DNA of 64,000 nucleotides from Ceratothoa steindachneri (taxonomy: Eukaryota; Arthropoda; Malacostraca; Isopoda; Cymothoidae): assembly GCA_963969495.1 (NCBI GenBank), contig OZ018326.1, positions 182,753,653-182,817,652 on the forward strand, given 5' to 3'. Position numbers and translations under genes: made by a program. Positions 48,040-58,550 of this stretch are shown here, one piece after another. Below the pieces are notes generated by a model, which made no database searches, was not told where the DNA came from, and was given only the letters and a program-made list of their open reading frames with translations. The number at the start of each line of letters is the position of its first letter. Positions within the stretch are counted from its first letter, which is position 1.

Positions 48040-48829
48040 TCACAATATTAATAATGGACCCTCGGCGATGATAATTTCTGAGCATGTTTATGTGATACAG
48101 CTTATAGCCTGAGGGAGTTTAAATCAAGTAATCAACGGGGCCACGAGCTTCTATGACCTGGAAGGGCCCCTTCCATTGGGAGAGCAACTCATTGTCCTTG
48201 TAGGCAGTAACAACAATACTTCGTCGCCAGGATTTAATTTTAGAGCTTTTGCTTTTAAGTCGAAATAAGTTCTATATCCTTCGTGGTTGCACTTTGCGTT
48301 CGAACGATAAAACTCTGCACATTTCTCTAAGCGTTGGCGCAGCTCGTTCACGTATGCGTAGGAGGATTTAACTTCTTCATCTAATTAGGGATTAGTGAAG
48401 ATCTCCTTAAGGATGCTCATTGGCCCTTTCGGACGTTACGACCGCACAACAATTCAAAACGGTCAAAACCCAGAGTTCGGTGAGTAATCTCTCCTCACAC
48501 GAAGAGGGCGACAGCCATTCTCGAGGCTGAAACTCACAGAGCTTTCTTAACACTGTCTTTAGGGTACCATTTGATTTTTCACACTTCCCGTGTGCAGAGG
48601 GGGAAAAAAGGGTCGTAAAGAGGAGTTTGATGGTGAGTATTTTTGCCCACGTATTCCATCAGTTCTGACGTGAACTAAAGGCGTCGTTCTGAGAGGATTT
48701 ATTTAGGGAAGCAAAATCGGGAAAAAATGGAATTAAAAGCTTCTGCACAGGAAATACTGTAAAATTTACCCGGGGGTAATTGCGTCAGGCAAACGAGTGG
48801 CGCAGTCTACCAAAGTGAGGATATAAGAG
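48040..48829 (-). pseudogene. gypsy integrase core and tail, distal part of the interrupted element
   Basis: The minus strand begins at the insertion point with YILTLVDCATRLPDAI, containing the first catalytic Asp, and continues with TSELMEYVGK and CEKSNGTLKTVLRKL, which keeps the catalytic Glu. It ends in the integrase tail: RQRLEKCAEFYRSN, LNPGDEVLLLLPT, then LYHINMLRNYHRRG. The second Asp motif is not readable. The reading continues at 53970 on the other side of the inserted LTR element. No RT follows; the copy is truncated near 48040 by an L2-like fragment. Confidence 0.8.
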
Positions 48830-50400
48830 TGTAGGGGAATGGTCACTTCCCCCCCCCCCTCCAATCCCATTCACTCTTGGTGCAGTTCCAAGGCGGTTAC
48901 CGCAAAGACAACCAGCCCAGGCATCGGCGAGTCAAAAGCGTAACCGCAGCGTGGCAAAACTCAGTGCCAGGAAAGACCCTAAAGGTCAAAATGTAAGATC
49001 TTCCCCATGAGAGTGAGATCCGGATTCACGTCAAATAAGAAATTGGAGCCGTGTTTCTCCCAATCTCGAAGGCTAACGAGGAGCCGATGTTTGACTTCGT
49101 GGGAAAAACCGTTTAGAAAAAAACTCTCCCTGGGCCGTACTCAAGCCCCTCCCCCCTTATCACTCCCCCAGTGGGGTGACGAGGTATAAATGACGAACTC
49201 TGAGGAAAATCGTGGTAGTATACGTCAGTCTCTAGGTGACGAAGTCTTCGGATCAAACCGAACTACCGGGACTGGACAGGTAGTGTACTTGGCTCACCAG
49301 ACCAAGAAGTACTTTGCAAGAGAGGCAGGGCTACCTACCTTAAGGGGCTAAGAAGAAGCTCATCTTCAAGCTAGTCCCGGGATATCAAACCAAACGATAA
49401 GTTAACTTTGGTAAGTTCAACTTACTCTCGCCAGAGAGACTCCTCATATCCTGGTGCACCTCAAACACCAGGAGTATTCCTCGTCCTTGAGGAATTAAGA
49501 AAAGAAGAAGGAAAAGGCTTCCCCTCGAGCACGTTACTCTGTGGCCACACCAAACTCCTGGGTTAACTTGGTGAGGAACCAAGTTCAACTTATTCTCGTC
49601 AGAGAAATCCCCCTCCGTTATACTTGCCCTTGAGGAAGACTGGAACGAAGAAGAGGATCAGCGTCGAGCTAGTTCCCGGTTACCAAACCGAAATTTAAGT
49701 AACTTATTCTCGTCAGAGAAACCCCATCTCATCGATCCTCACCCTTGAAAAAGCTCCTTCCCGAGTTTAGTCCTCTTCCATAAAGAAATAAGTAACGAAG
49801 AAGAAAAGTTCCTCCTCGAGCTCGTTACTCGGTGGTCACACCGCACTCCAAGTTAACTTGATTTAAAAACCAAGTTCGACTCACTCTTGCCAGAGAGACC
49901 ACGACTACCTAGGTGTTGCATAAAGCACCGTATTTGTTCTCGTCCTTTAAGACCCCCCCCTCCCCGGAAGAACGTGTGGATCCCCCAGCTGCCACCCTCG
50001 CCAAAACAACCGCGCGATTTCGCCCAGCTACATCTGGCAAGACGGCACGCGTCGTGAGTCAATAACATTTCTGAGGGCTTTTAAACTCCAGATGAGTCCG
50101 TAAGCCTAATTCTTATATTATTGTTGTGTGTAGAGAAATTAAATAATTTTTGTAGGGAAACTAATTTAATTAATTCTTTTTTATGATAATATTCAGAGTA
50201 TTGCAGTAGTAAATGTTTAGATGGTGTGTATTCAAGGGTTAAAGTTAAAATATAAGTTTATTTGGGGAATTAGTGTTGTTTCTTTTATATTCTTACGTGT
50301 TTCGGAACGTTTCTGTTCGTTAAGATATTCAGATATCAAAATATATTAGACACTCTTAGCACTCTTACAATAGAACAAAAAGGGGGGGAATTCTACGACA
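48830..50400 (+). repeat. 5' LTR of nested element
   Basis: It starts TGTAGGGGAATGG and ends TTCTACGACA. A C-rich run lies at 48848-48860. Degenerate internal repeats, based on AAGTTCAACTTATTCTCGTC followed by AGAGA, occur near 49420, 49580, 49695 and 49870. Confidence 0.9.
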
Positions 50401-50410
50401 TAAATAAAAG

Positions 50411-50420
50411 TGGTGTCAGG
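50411..50420 (+). promoter_or_regulatory. primer-binding site, tRNA-Leu-like
   Basis: TGGTGTCAGG lies 10 nt after the LTR end and is complementary to the last bases of many eukaryotic tRNA-Leu genes with CCA. The match beyond 10 nt is poor. A similar sequence, inverted, lies at 56359-56368 in the older element. Confidence 0.55.
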
Positions 50421-50703
50421 TTTGTGGGGTTGTTATTAGAAAGAACCCAACAGTGTCTATTTAGGAAAGAGCCAACACGTAAATTAATATCAGTGAATAA
50501 GAGAATAATTGAAGAGAGGAAAATTGGTAGAGTTAGGGGTGGTAACAATCTGAAGGTAATTGGTAGGCCAAGTGGTAAATTTGTTGTCGGGAGTGGTATT
50601 TCAATCAGCATAGTAGTGGGATTAAGGGTAAGTATTGCTAAGCGCTACCTGGTGAGTGGTAGCATAATAACCTGAGAGTACAGTAACGAAAATTCGACAC
50701 AAA

Positions 50704-51150
50704 ATGAATCAGGTCAAAAGATTCAACCTACAAGCCGAAATTCTGGGATTTGAAGGCGAGGATATGGATGCCTACATCCTTGAAGAATTGAGAATACAAA
50801 CAGAAGAAGAAGAAGAAATAATAGAGATTGATAGAAAGAGGGAAAATATAAAAAGCGAGGGTAAAAGAAAACGGGAAGCAATGGAAATATGGATGAACCG
50901 AAAAAGGAAAAAAGCCCAAACAAAGCGGAAAGTAGAAATAGAGGAAAGAAGATTCTCAAGAGGAAGTAAGACAAACGAAAGAATAAGACGGTTGAAAAGG
51001 GAAGCACAAGAATTCGGAATGAGGATAGAAAGGGAAGATGAGGAAAGGATAATAAAGATAAAACGAGAAGATGATGAAAGAAAAATAAAGATAAACCTGG
51101 AAGATGAAGAAAAAAGAACCAGACGGGAAAATGAAATAGCAAAAGCATAA
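50704..51150 (+). CDS. gag N-terminal region of nested element
   Basis: The frame starts MNQVKRFNLQAEILGFEGED and continues as a long charged, Glu/Arg/Lys-rich coiled coil (EEEEIIEIDRKREN, then EDEERIIKIKREDDERKIK). A short N-terminal domain followed by such a coil is typical of gag in this kind of arthropod gypsy element. After a stop at 51148-51150 the coil continues to about 51290. No capsid or zinc knuckle follows, so gag is truncated by the internal deletion. The minus-strand gag near 55.8-56.0 kb has a comparable charged coil. Confidence 0.6.
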   Translation: MNQVKRFNLQAEILGFEGEDMDAYILEELRIQTEEEEEIIEIDRKRENIKSEGKRKREAMEIWMNRKRKKAQTKRKVEIEERRFSRGSKTNERIRRLKREAQEFGMRIEREDEERIIKIKREDDERKIKINLEDEEKRTRRENEIAKA

Positions 51151-51309
51151 AAAAAAGCCAAGGAAAGGAGAATGAAGAGGGAAAAAGAACGTGCTCAAGC
51201 GGAAAGAGAAGAGAGAGAAGAAAAGAAAAGATTGCTCGCACTCCAAAGAGCACCTATCGAGAATCTCATAGAAGCCGAGGAAGTGTGAGCTTAGCCTGGA
51301 TCTAAGAAA

Positions 51310-51485
51310 GGACCATCGAGGGAAACCCAGCCAAATGGGGTAACGATGGAAGAAGTAGAAAGTAGAAATAAGGTACCAGCAGGGGTACCTACGGAAGAAC
51401 CTACGAGGAGAACCCAGACAAATGGGGTTATCTGGGAAGAAGTAGAAGGTAGGGTAGAGGTACGAGCAGGTGTACCTGAGGAACT
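51310..51485 (+). repeat. two-unit ~87-bp tandem repeat in gag region
   Basis: Two adjacent units begin ACCCAGCCAAATGGGGT and ACCCAGACAAATGGGGT. They translate to related stretches such as TNGVIWEEVEGRVEVRAGVP. Confidence 0.7.
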
Positions 51486-52055
51486 ACCTACTAAGAAAAG
51501 TGAGTCAAATGAGTTGACAAGGAAAGAGGAAAGAGGTGCTATTGCGATACACCCAGGTAAGAATAATCAAATGGTAGACACGGATGAGTATCCCCTACCC
51601 CTAGTAGTCTCCTCCCCGAACGGAACGTCCTCGGAGTTACCGCTAAGACGCCAAGTCGTAGTGAGCGCCACGCCCATTAACGACCTCGCAGGGAAAAGTT
51701 TTCTCGATCCCCAAAGATCGAACCCAGACACGATCTTCCCGTGTACCTGGTTAAATGAGAGCTATGGGACCCACGCTCCTATCAATTATGCCCCGCTGCA
51801 ACAGGCCGCTCTAGCAATAATGTTCAATTTAAGGTAGTCAAGTACCATAATATGGGTAAGTCGAGTAGGTTGAAATACCGCTACGATTCAGTAACATACT
51901 GGGGTAGACTCAATAACCCGAACGGCCGACTCAGGTGCAGTAAAGTATTGGTATTAGAGCACCATTTTAGTATTAGCTACATTAAAGGAGCCGATAAAGT
52001 ACAGCTGCTCTATAAGCGGAGAGGAAATACCATTGAGGGTTATTTCAGTATCTAA
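51346..52055 (+). pseudogene. deletion junction: gag-side segment joined to RNase H end
   Basis: The 163-codon frame 51346-51837 starts with the gag-side repeat and ends with INYAPLQQAALAIMF, the middle of a gypsy RNase H. After a frameshift the frame 51852-52055 reads NNPNGRLRCSKVLVLEHHF and SISYIKGADKV, the RNase H end, then stops. Protease, integrase and RT are therefore deleted. No integrase follows RNase H before the 3' LTR, consistent with an ancestral order in which RNase H is last. The exact junction is not visible; it lies between about 51560 and 51760. Confidence 0.65.
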
Positions 52056-52387
52056 TGACCGTGAAACCGTGTTTTTATTTGTTGTTCGTGTTAATATTTA
52101 TTGGTAGGATTTAAGTTCTCAAAAACTTAGAAATGTAAGGAATTAGCTTGTTTTGTTGTTTTTTTGGCGAGTAATCGACGAATTAAGGTTTTTTAATTTT
52201 TATGTAAAATTGTATTGCTAGTAGGTCTAGTTCGACACATTGCCTGTGTAAACGCGCGCGAGAGCGCTCATGTGTAAGGAAACTTAATATATGAGAGGGC
52301 TCAAAGAAAGACAACTTTGCTAATCTCGACTAGGTTAAGTAAGTTGTTTTGAGTTCCCGGGAGTCCCCCACCCCATTAAATTCTTCG

Positions 52388-52397
52388 ATGGGAGGTG
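52388..52397 (+). promoter_or_regulatory. polypurine tract candidate
   Basis: ATGGGAGGTG lies directly before the 3' LTR start TGTAGG. It is purine-rich but short and interrupted by T. Confidence 0.35.
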
Positions 52398-53969
52398 TGT
52401 AGGAGAATCGTCCCTCCCCCCATCCTGCCCCATCCCGTTCACTCTTGGGGCAGTCCCAAAGGGGAAAACCGCAAAGACATCCGGCCCAGGCATCTGCGAA
52501 TCAAAAGCGTAACCGCAGCGTGGCACAACTCGCTGCCATAAAAGACCCTAAAGGTCAAAAGGTAAGATGTCCCTTAGGAGAGTGAGATCCAGTTTCACGT
52601 CAAATAAGAAATTGGAGACGTGTTTCTCCCAATCTCAAAGGCTAACGAGGAGCCGATGTTTGACTTCGTGGGAAAAACCGTTTAGAAAAAGAACTCTCCT
52701 GGGGCCGAATTCAAGCCCCTCCCCTCCTTACCACTCCCCCAGTGGGGTGGCGAGGTATAAATGACGAACTCTGAGGAAAATCGTGGGAGTATACGTCAGT
52801 CTTTAGGTGACGAAGTCTCTGGATCGAACCAAACTACTGAGACTGGAGACGTAGTGTACTTTGCTCGCCAGACCAAGAAGTACCCTGCAAGAGAGGCAGG
52901 GCTACCTACCTTAAGGGGCTAAGAAGAAGCTCATCCTTGAGCTAGTCCCGGGATATCAAACCAAACGATAAGTTAACTTTGTTAAGTTCAACTTACTCTC
53001 GCCAGAGAGACTCCTCATATCCTGGTGCACCTCAAACACCAGGGGTATTCCTCGTCCTTGAGGAATTAAGAAAAGAAGAAGGAAAAGGCTCCCCCTCCAG
53101 CCCGTTACTCGGTGGCCACACCGAACTCCTAAGTTAACTTGGTGAGGAGCCAAGTTCAACTTATTCTCGTCAGAGAAATCCCCCCTCCGTTAAACTTGCC
53201 CTTGAGGAAGACTGGAACTAAGAAGAGGCTCATCGTCGAGCTAGTTCCCGATTACCAAACCGAACTTTAAGTAACTTATTCTCGTCAGAGAAACCCCATC
53301 TCATCGATCCTCGCCCTTGAAAAAGACCCTCCCCGAGTTCAGTCCTCGTCCATAACGAAATAAGTAACGAAGGAGAAAAGCCCCTCCTCGAGCTCGTTAC
53401 TCGGTTGTCACACTGCACTCTAAGTTAACTTGATTTAAAAACCAAGTTCGACTCACTCTCGCCAGAGAGACCACGACTGTCCTGTTGTTGCATACAGCAG
53501 CGTATTTGTTCTCGTTCTTAAAGAACCACGCCCCGGAAGAATGTGTGGATCCCCCAGCTGCCACCCTCGCCAAAACAACCTTGTGATTTCGCCCAGCTAC
53601 ATCTGGCAAGATGGCACGCGTCGTGAGTCAATAACATTTGTGAGTCCCTTTAAACTCCAGATGAGTCCGTAAGCCTAATTTTTATATTATTGTTGTGTGT
53701 AAAGAAATTAAATAATTTTGTGGGTAAACTAATTTAATTAATTCTTGTTTATGATTAGATTCAGAATATTGCTGTAGTAAATGTTTAGATGGTGTGTATT
53801 CAAGGGTTAAAGTTGAAATATAAGTTTATTTGGGGAATTAGTGTTGTTTCTATTATATCCTTACGTGTTTCAGAACAGCTCTGTTCGTTAAGATATTCAG
53901 ATATCAAAATATATTAGACACTCTTAGCACTCTTAGAATAGAACAAAAAGGGGGGGGCATTCTACGACA
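52398..53969 (+). repeat. 3' LTR of nested element
   Basis: It is colinear with 48830-50400 over its full length, with many substitutions and a few small indels. Some of them are CG to TG changes (for example near 53580 against 50010). It starts TGTAGGAGAATCG and ends TTCTACGACA. Confidence 0.9.
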
Positions 53970-54335
53970 AAGAGTGCCCTTGATTAGACAGGGGACTGAT
54001 GGGCCCAACCAATATATAGCCACTCTGAAAAAGGATTTGGAAATGACGGGGGTCTTCGGCAGGGGAGCCGCTGGCAGTACCCGGCCTTTAGCAGTGGCTT
54101 TTTGGTACAGTTCGCATGACTGGCAGTATACGGCGATCTCTTTAGTGGCGCCGGCCCAAAAGAAGTATTTACAAATACGTAGAGAGGTTTTGTTGGGACT
54201 GAAATGACCAGGCAATAAGCTATCATGTGCGATTTTTAATGCCCTTTGGGAGTAACACCGGGGAATGCACAACACTTTATCCGACGGGGAGGTTACTTCA
54301 GTCATCGTTCGGAATAGTATTGAATACTCCATCAC
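53970..54335 (-). pseudogene. gypsy integrase zinc finger and core start
   Basis: The finger is complete: AHDSLLPGHFSPNKTSLRIC, then KYFFWAGATKEIAVYCQSCE, an HX6H...CX2C pattern. The core start (FRVAIYWLGP in one frame) runs up to the AAGAG duplication. Across the inserted element the reading resumes in register at 48829. Confidence 0.8.
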
Positions 54336-54559
54336 GTATCTTATTTGTTTGTTTCGGCGAACAGATTCTTTTTTTTTTTAGCTTCCTTCTCTCACAGGGG
54401 TTGGAGAGCCGGACAGTGTTTCCGGGCAAATGCGAAGTCTTAGGAATTAAGCTCTTCGTATTCCGAGTTATCAAGCGGAGATAAAGGGATCGGGGATGCT
54501 GCCCTCTTAGTTGCTTGTGTCTGAGTGAAGGAGAGCTGCGTGCTCTGGCCTATTAAGAC

Positions 54560-54760
54560 AGAAGAGAATTTTATAGGCACTGCCACTAACTCAGTCCAGC
54601 CAGTGAAGTACTGACACTGGATATGGTATCTGACTATGGGGAACTTTTTTGACCTACCTAGGAAGTCCTGAATGACCGCGAACCTCTGGTGCTGGGGGCT
54701 GACTGGGGGAAGCAATTTATCTGATACAAAGATACAGGTGCACCCCGTATCGCGTACCAA
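54560..54760 (-). pseudogene. gypsy aspartic protease
   Basis: VRDTGCTCIFVSDKLLPP carries the active-site DTG (Asp codon 54749-54751). The flap region (YHIQCQYFTGWTELVAVPIKF) and the C-terminal SVLIGQ follow. This copy keeps the catalytic Asp, while the copy at 14.3 kb reads YTG. Related ends are seen at 8.25 kb and 14.05 kb. Confidence 0.75.
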
Positions 54761-54829
54761 TGGTAAGACTCGGCAACCATTTAATTATCCAGTCTAGAAC
54801 TTTAGTCCTCAAGGAGAACTCTTATTAAA

Positions 54830-56007
54830 CAAAAAGTTCACTTATGGGTCAGGGGAATTTGTTGGGGACGAAGGAGGCGCTGAAATAGGAGGTTTTTCTT
54901 GGAGGAGAGATGGGGTGATGGTGTGGACTTATTGACTCGTGGGCGGCCTAAGCCTCGAATTTTGTGGGCAATGGAAGCTAATGTGACCGGGGTGCCACAA
55001 TTAAAACACTTACCGGGGCTTCTGGGGTATGACGAGGACGAGGGGGTTAGATTAATTAGGGGCTTAATTTCTCTCTGATCCTTAGATGAAAAGAATTCGG
55101 GTTTGGGGGGCCATAGGTCTGGAAAAACTTATGGGGATTCTTTTGCTGGGGTTTCTGAGGATACCCACCTTTCTTTGGAGACAAGGGCTGGTTCTTTTTA
55201 AACTTCGCGGATATATTGTGGTTGGAAGCATGTAGATCCGTTTCCTCCACGCACTCATTAAACGTAGTGGCTCGCCTGTCCTTGACGAATGCTCGTATCT
55301 CTGGTTTAGGGTACACAATAATTGATCCTTAAGAATGAAGTCGACGAGAGAGTCTAACTCATTCCATACTTGTGCTGAACCCAGCCAGAATTGGAGATGT
55401 ATTCGCAGGATAAAGCCAAATTGACGGTATGTTTGACCAGGCTGAATTCTAGCATGTCTAAATTTCATTCTATACTCCTCGGTATTTAGATTAATGGCGG
55501 TCAGTAGCACGGACTTAAGGGTAGAGTAATCCACAGAATCCTCTGATGGTAACAAGATGAATATATCACGGAGACTGGTATTAAGCAAAGGCAGTAATAT
55601 GGCGATTTCCTCTGTTTCTATGTCCCAATGATTCACCTTAAAGAATTTATCGAAATATGTCAGGTAGGAACAGAGCTCTTCGTTATCTTTTTTATGCTGG
55701 GAGGTTCATCGTACGTACATGCGTAGCTCCAGACCGGGATACAACGTAATTGACTTCCACCTGATCCTTACTCAATGCCCTTTCATGTGCGTGTATTCGT
55801 TCTCTTTTTGTTTTCTTTCCGCTTGCACATGTTCTCTTCCCATCTGTATTCTTCTTTCCTCTGTTTCGTTCTTATCTGTATTCTTCTTTCTTCTGCATCT
55901 GATTCCATCTGTATTCTTCTTTCTTCTGCTTCTCTTTGTCCTGTTTTCTCTTTTCCTCTCTTTCCGTCCTTTCCTGTTCCTAGACGTAGGCAATTAGCTA
56001 TTTGCAT
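54830..56007 (-). pseudogene. gag polyprotein of minus-strand gypsy element
   Basis: The start has a repeated charged coil (AEERRIQMESD, AEERRIQIRTKQRKEEYRW). The capsid-like region follows (55636-55082): TLKSVLLTAINLNTEEYRMKF, PGQTYRQFGFILRIHL and IVDFILKDQL-type text, like SCAN/gag capsids of gypsy elements. A CCHC zinc knuckle is present at about 54970-55012: CFNCGTP, then in the next frame HISFHCP, so spacing CX2CX4HX4C is kept across a frameshift. A second frameshift lies near 55060. Confidence 0.75.
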
Positions 56008-56009
56008 AC

Positions 56010-56358
56010 TAATCCAAGAATTTCTCCTTGATGGTGGAACCTTTCGAAAGACAAAATTTTACCTATGTCCGTCAAAAACTTACCGATGTACGCTGATGGT
56101 ACTTATGCAACCACGAAACAAGTAGCGCTCTGCCTAATCCAACCTTACCACCTGCACTTTCTGATAATTGAAATACTGCTATCAAAATAAACTAATTAAC
56201 ACCATTAACGGGCTAACGACAATTAATAAAAAAATATAGACCGACTTAATCCTCTTATTATGTTCAATTTTCCTCGACTGCTTAGGCACAACTTTCTTAC
56301 TACTCAAGGCGATGCAACACCACCAACTATTATTGAGTTCTTCTAAATACCGAAAAAC
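56010..56358 (-). other. 5' untranslated leader of minus-strand gypsy element
   Basis: AT-rich sequence between the gag start and the primer-binding-like site, without a convincing open frame. Confidence 0.4.
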
Positions 56359-57680
56359 CTGTCACCAATTTTATGTCGTGGTATACGGCGAGTACGTATA
56401 TACATCTAATCCGTACATGAGTAAATCCGTTCCGCTTTTCTCTAGAAGTGCTTTAACTTATTTCTTTAAACAGAGAAGCTTAGCATTATTATATATCTAT
56501 TGCCATTTGCAGCGTTCGAGGATCTAATTAAATAATTCCGACAAAATATATTTTTAATTACATAAAAGAATGACATATTATATTTTTAAATATACTAATG
56601 CTATATAAGAGGATCTAATAAAAATTAACACTACCACTGAGTAATAGGCGATGTTTGACTTAATAATCATTTTCTCACTGAATGGTAACTAACAAACATG
56701 CCTAAGTTTTGGATTCCTTTTAACTTTAACTATAAGGAAGTCGGCAGTTGGGTGACCTTTAACGATTTCCTCTTCGCTAAGTTGATTAGAGGCGAGTTGG
56801 ACTGGAGCCTTCCTTGCTGACGTGAGAATGGTTCAGAAACAGCTGATGCTTCTCACAGGGTGAAAGAGAGGCGTGGCTAGTCTATTCGGGGAAAAAACAG
56901 CTGATGCTTATCCCGAGGAGGTGAATACGTGAGGTAAGACTTTTTGACTTGAAGATGTAAGTGAAGGGATCTTGGATGAACGGAAGTTATTCCGATCTCT
57001 CTGTTACAAATTCGGGCTTCTTAATGATGAGAATCGACCAAGAGGTGAATATTTTCTCGAATGGGAATTCTCGATGGCATTCCTCAATAGTAAAGGGTAT
57101 CTCTGTTTTTTTCAGAAAACTGACATAAGGGATTTTCTCTGGATGAGAATGGTATGAGAGTTGGTCCCGATACCACTAGTCTGCTCTTCTAAGCGACCAA
57201 AGGAACGGCCTCGGGAGGAAAAATCCCGCTCGGTTCCACTTAACTTCTTGATTCCCTGTTTGACTCAGGTACTCGTCTTTTTCTCTCGATTTCTACTCGG
57301 ATTCTCCTTTTCATTTCTCAAGATGGAAATATATATATACGTCGATTATCCCCTGCGGAGGATGAGGGAGTTTAGGAGGAGCTAACCCTTACTAGCCCAC
57401 AGTTAAGCCTCTCTCCTAGGGTATAAATTTTCAACGTTGTGACACTTCTCCTCCTCTGGTTTAACCACGGAGAAAGTGGGATTTTATCTATTTGGCGAAA
57501 ATAGACAACAATCGGAGAAAACAGAGAGCCTGTTCATAGATTTTTATTATAAAGGCTCTCACACCCTCCTCTGTTTATATTAACGGACTACAAAATCTGC
57601 TGACTGAAATCCTTCTTTGCGAGCGAGGCTCAAAGGGTGTTTGGGGCAGTGGGGAAAAGGGAAGGGGGAGTAAAGACTTG
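56359..57680 (-). repeat. probable 5' LTR and primer site of minus-strand gypsy element
   Basis: On the plus strand CCTGTCACCA (56359-56368), the inverse of a TGGTGACAGG primer site, is followed by ATTTTA and TGTCGTGG (56374 on). The nested element has the same layout: LTR end CTACGACA, then a spacer and TGGTGTCAGG. The LTR therefore starts at 56374 and extends right. Its outer end is uncertain; either CTACA at 57588-57592 or the C-rich/G-rich boundary near 57680, where copy B of the repeated family breaks off. Confidence 0.5.
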
Positions 57681-58372
57681 GCCTTCAGTTTTAAAGAATG
57701 CCAAGAAATCTCTCTTCCTGTTCCGATAAAAAGTTACATTTGTTTTTTTCTGCAACAAATTCTAGTCTTTAATTTTCGAAGATAACACTTCTGCTAACTC
57801 TTTTGCAGGCCTAGGTCTATTACTAAATTATTCAGTTCTAATTGGGCGAAGTTTCCACGTTCTTGGGTCGATGTATGTAGAAATTCTAGATCACTGTTAG
57901 GTTCACTGCTTATATCAGATTCACGTATATCACTTACATCGTCAAATGAAGGAAGTTCCTTGAATACAGGTACTGGAATTTCATCTGAATGAAGTACTGG
58001 ATGAATTACTGAATCAAGATTTAGGTAACTTATTTTATATTGCGTTTTCTTACTATAACTAGAAGTCTTTGTGAGACAAAAGTAGCAATCGTTTACATGG
58101 TGTTTTGGCTCCCGCTATACCATAGGAAAGCCAAATTCTAGTTGTTTCCTTGTACCCTTTCTCCATTGGCGTAGATTTTTGACACATGGTTTGCAAACAT
58201 TGTGCGGGGCCCACGGTTTATCCTGATCACCTAATTTAATCTTAAAGTAAGCCAGGTATGCTCTTTTTACAAAGATACTAATGTTCATTCTTTGAGTTGG
58301 TTGAGTAAAACAACCACATATATAGCAAAACGAGTCATGGGAATTCAAACATTTTGTTCGTAATGAGGCCAT
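57660..58372 (-). pseudogene. N-terminal half of repeated uncharacterised family (copy B)
   Basis: From an ATG at 58372: MASLRTKCLNSHDSFCYICG, then RMNISIFVKRAYLAYFKIKL, GDQDKPWAPHNVCKPCVKNL and RQWRKGTRKQLEFG. After a stop it continues with DCYFCLTKTSSYSKK, IPVPVFKELPSFDDVSDI, LELNNLVIDLGLQKS and NVTFYRNRKRDFLAFF. Both CX2C pairs are kept, unlike copy A. The copy ends near 57670 beside the probable LTR. A splice-acceptor-like ACATTCAG lies just before the ATG. Confidence 0.7.
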
Positions 58373-58374
58373 AT

Positions 58375-58550
58375 TACTGAATGTTATTTCATAAAACAAA
58401 TCTAAAAACATACATAATTATATTATTCACAATTGCGTTATATATCTAGATTTGCGTAAAGAGTAGTCTAAAATACATAAATAAAATAAGAAGGATAACA
58501 AACGCGTCCAGTTCCATTCACTTGATGTTGGCATTTGCCAACATCTAGAG
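58375..58550. other. short spacer with a perfect 10-bp palindrome
   Basis: GATGTTGGCA (58524-58533) and TGCCAACATC (58536-58545) are exact inverted repeats separated by TT, just before the CR1-like element. Confidence 0.7.

Larger units (their letters stand above)
48830..53969 (+). mobile_element. complete but internally deleted LTR retrotransposon, nested
   Basis: Two LTRs of 1571 and 1572 bp (48830-50400 and 52398-53969) flank a 1,997-bp interior. The 5 bases AAGAG precede the left LTR (48825-48829) and follow the right LTR (53970-53974), a target-site duplication. The LTRs start TGTAGG and end TTCTACGACA. By eye the LTRs differ at several percent of sites or more, so the insertion is not recent. 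The interior holds a gag start and the end of RNase H, with protease, integrase and RT missing. It sits inside the integrase of an older element of the same broad type. Confidence 0.9.
53970..56010 (-). mobile_element. minus-strand gypsy element, proximal part (gag-PR-IN)
   Basis: Reading down from 56007, gag (charged coil, capsid, zinc knuckle) is followed by protease and then the integrase zinc finger and core start, before the nested LTR element interrupts at 53969. Integrase directly after protease confirms the unusual order seen at 8.2-10.97 kb. The rest of integrase continues at 48829. RT and RNase H are missing. Frameshifts lie near 55040, 54985 and 54450. Confidence 0.85.

Noticed and set aside
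50723..51253. 176-codon minus-strand frame rich in Phe, Leu and Ser
   Set aside because: It is the antisense of the charged gag coiled coil; the plus strand fits a known gag layout between LTRs.
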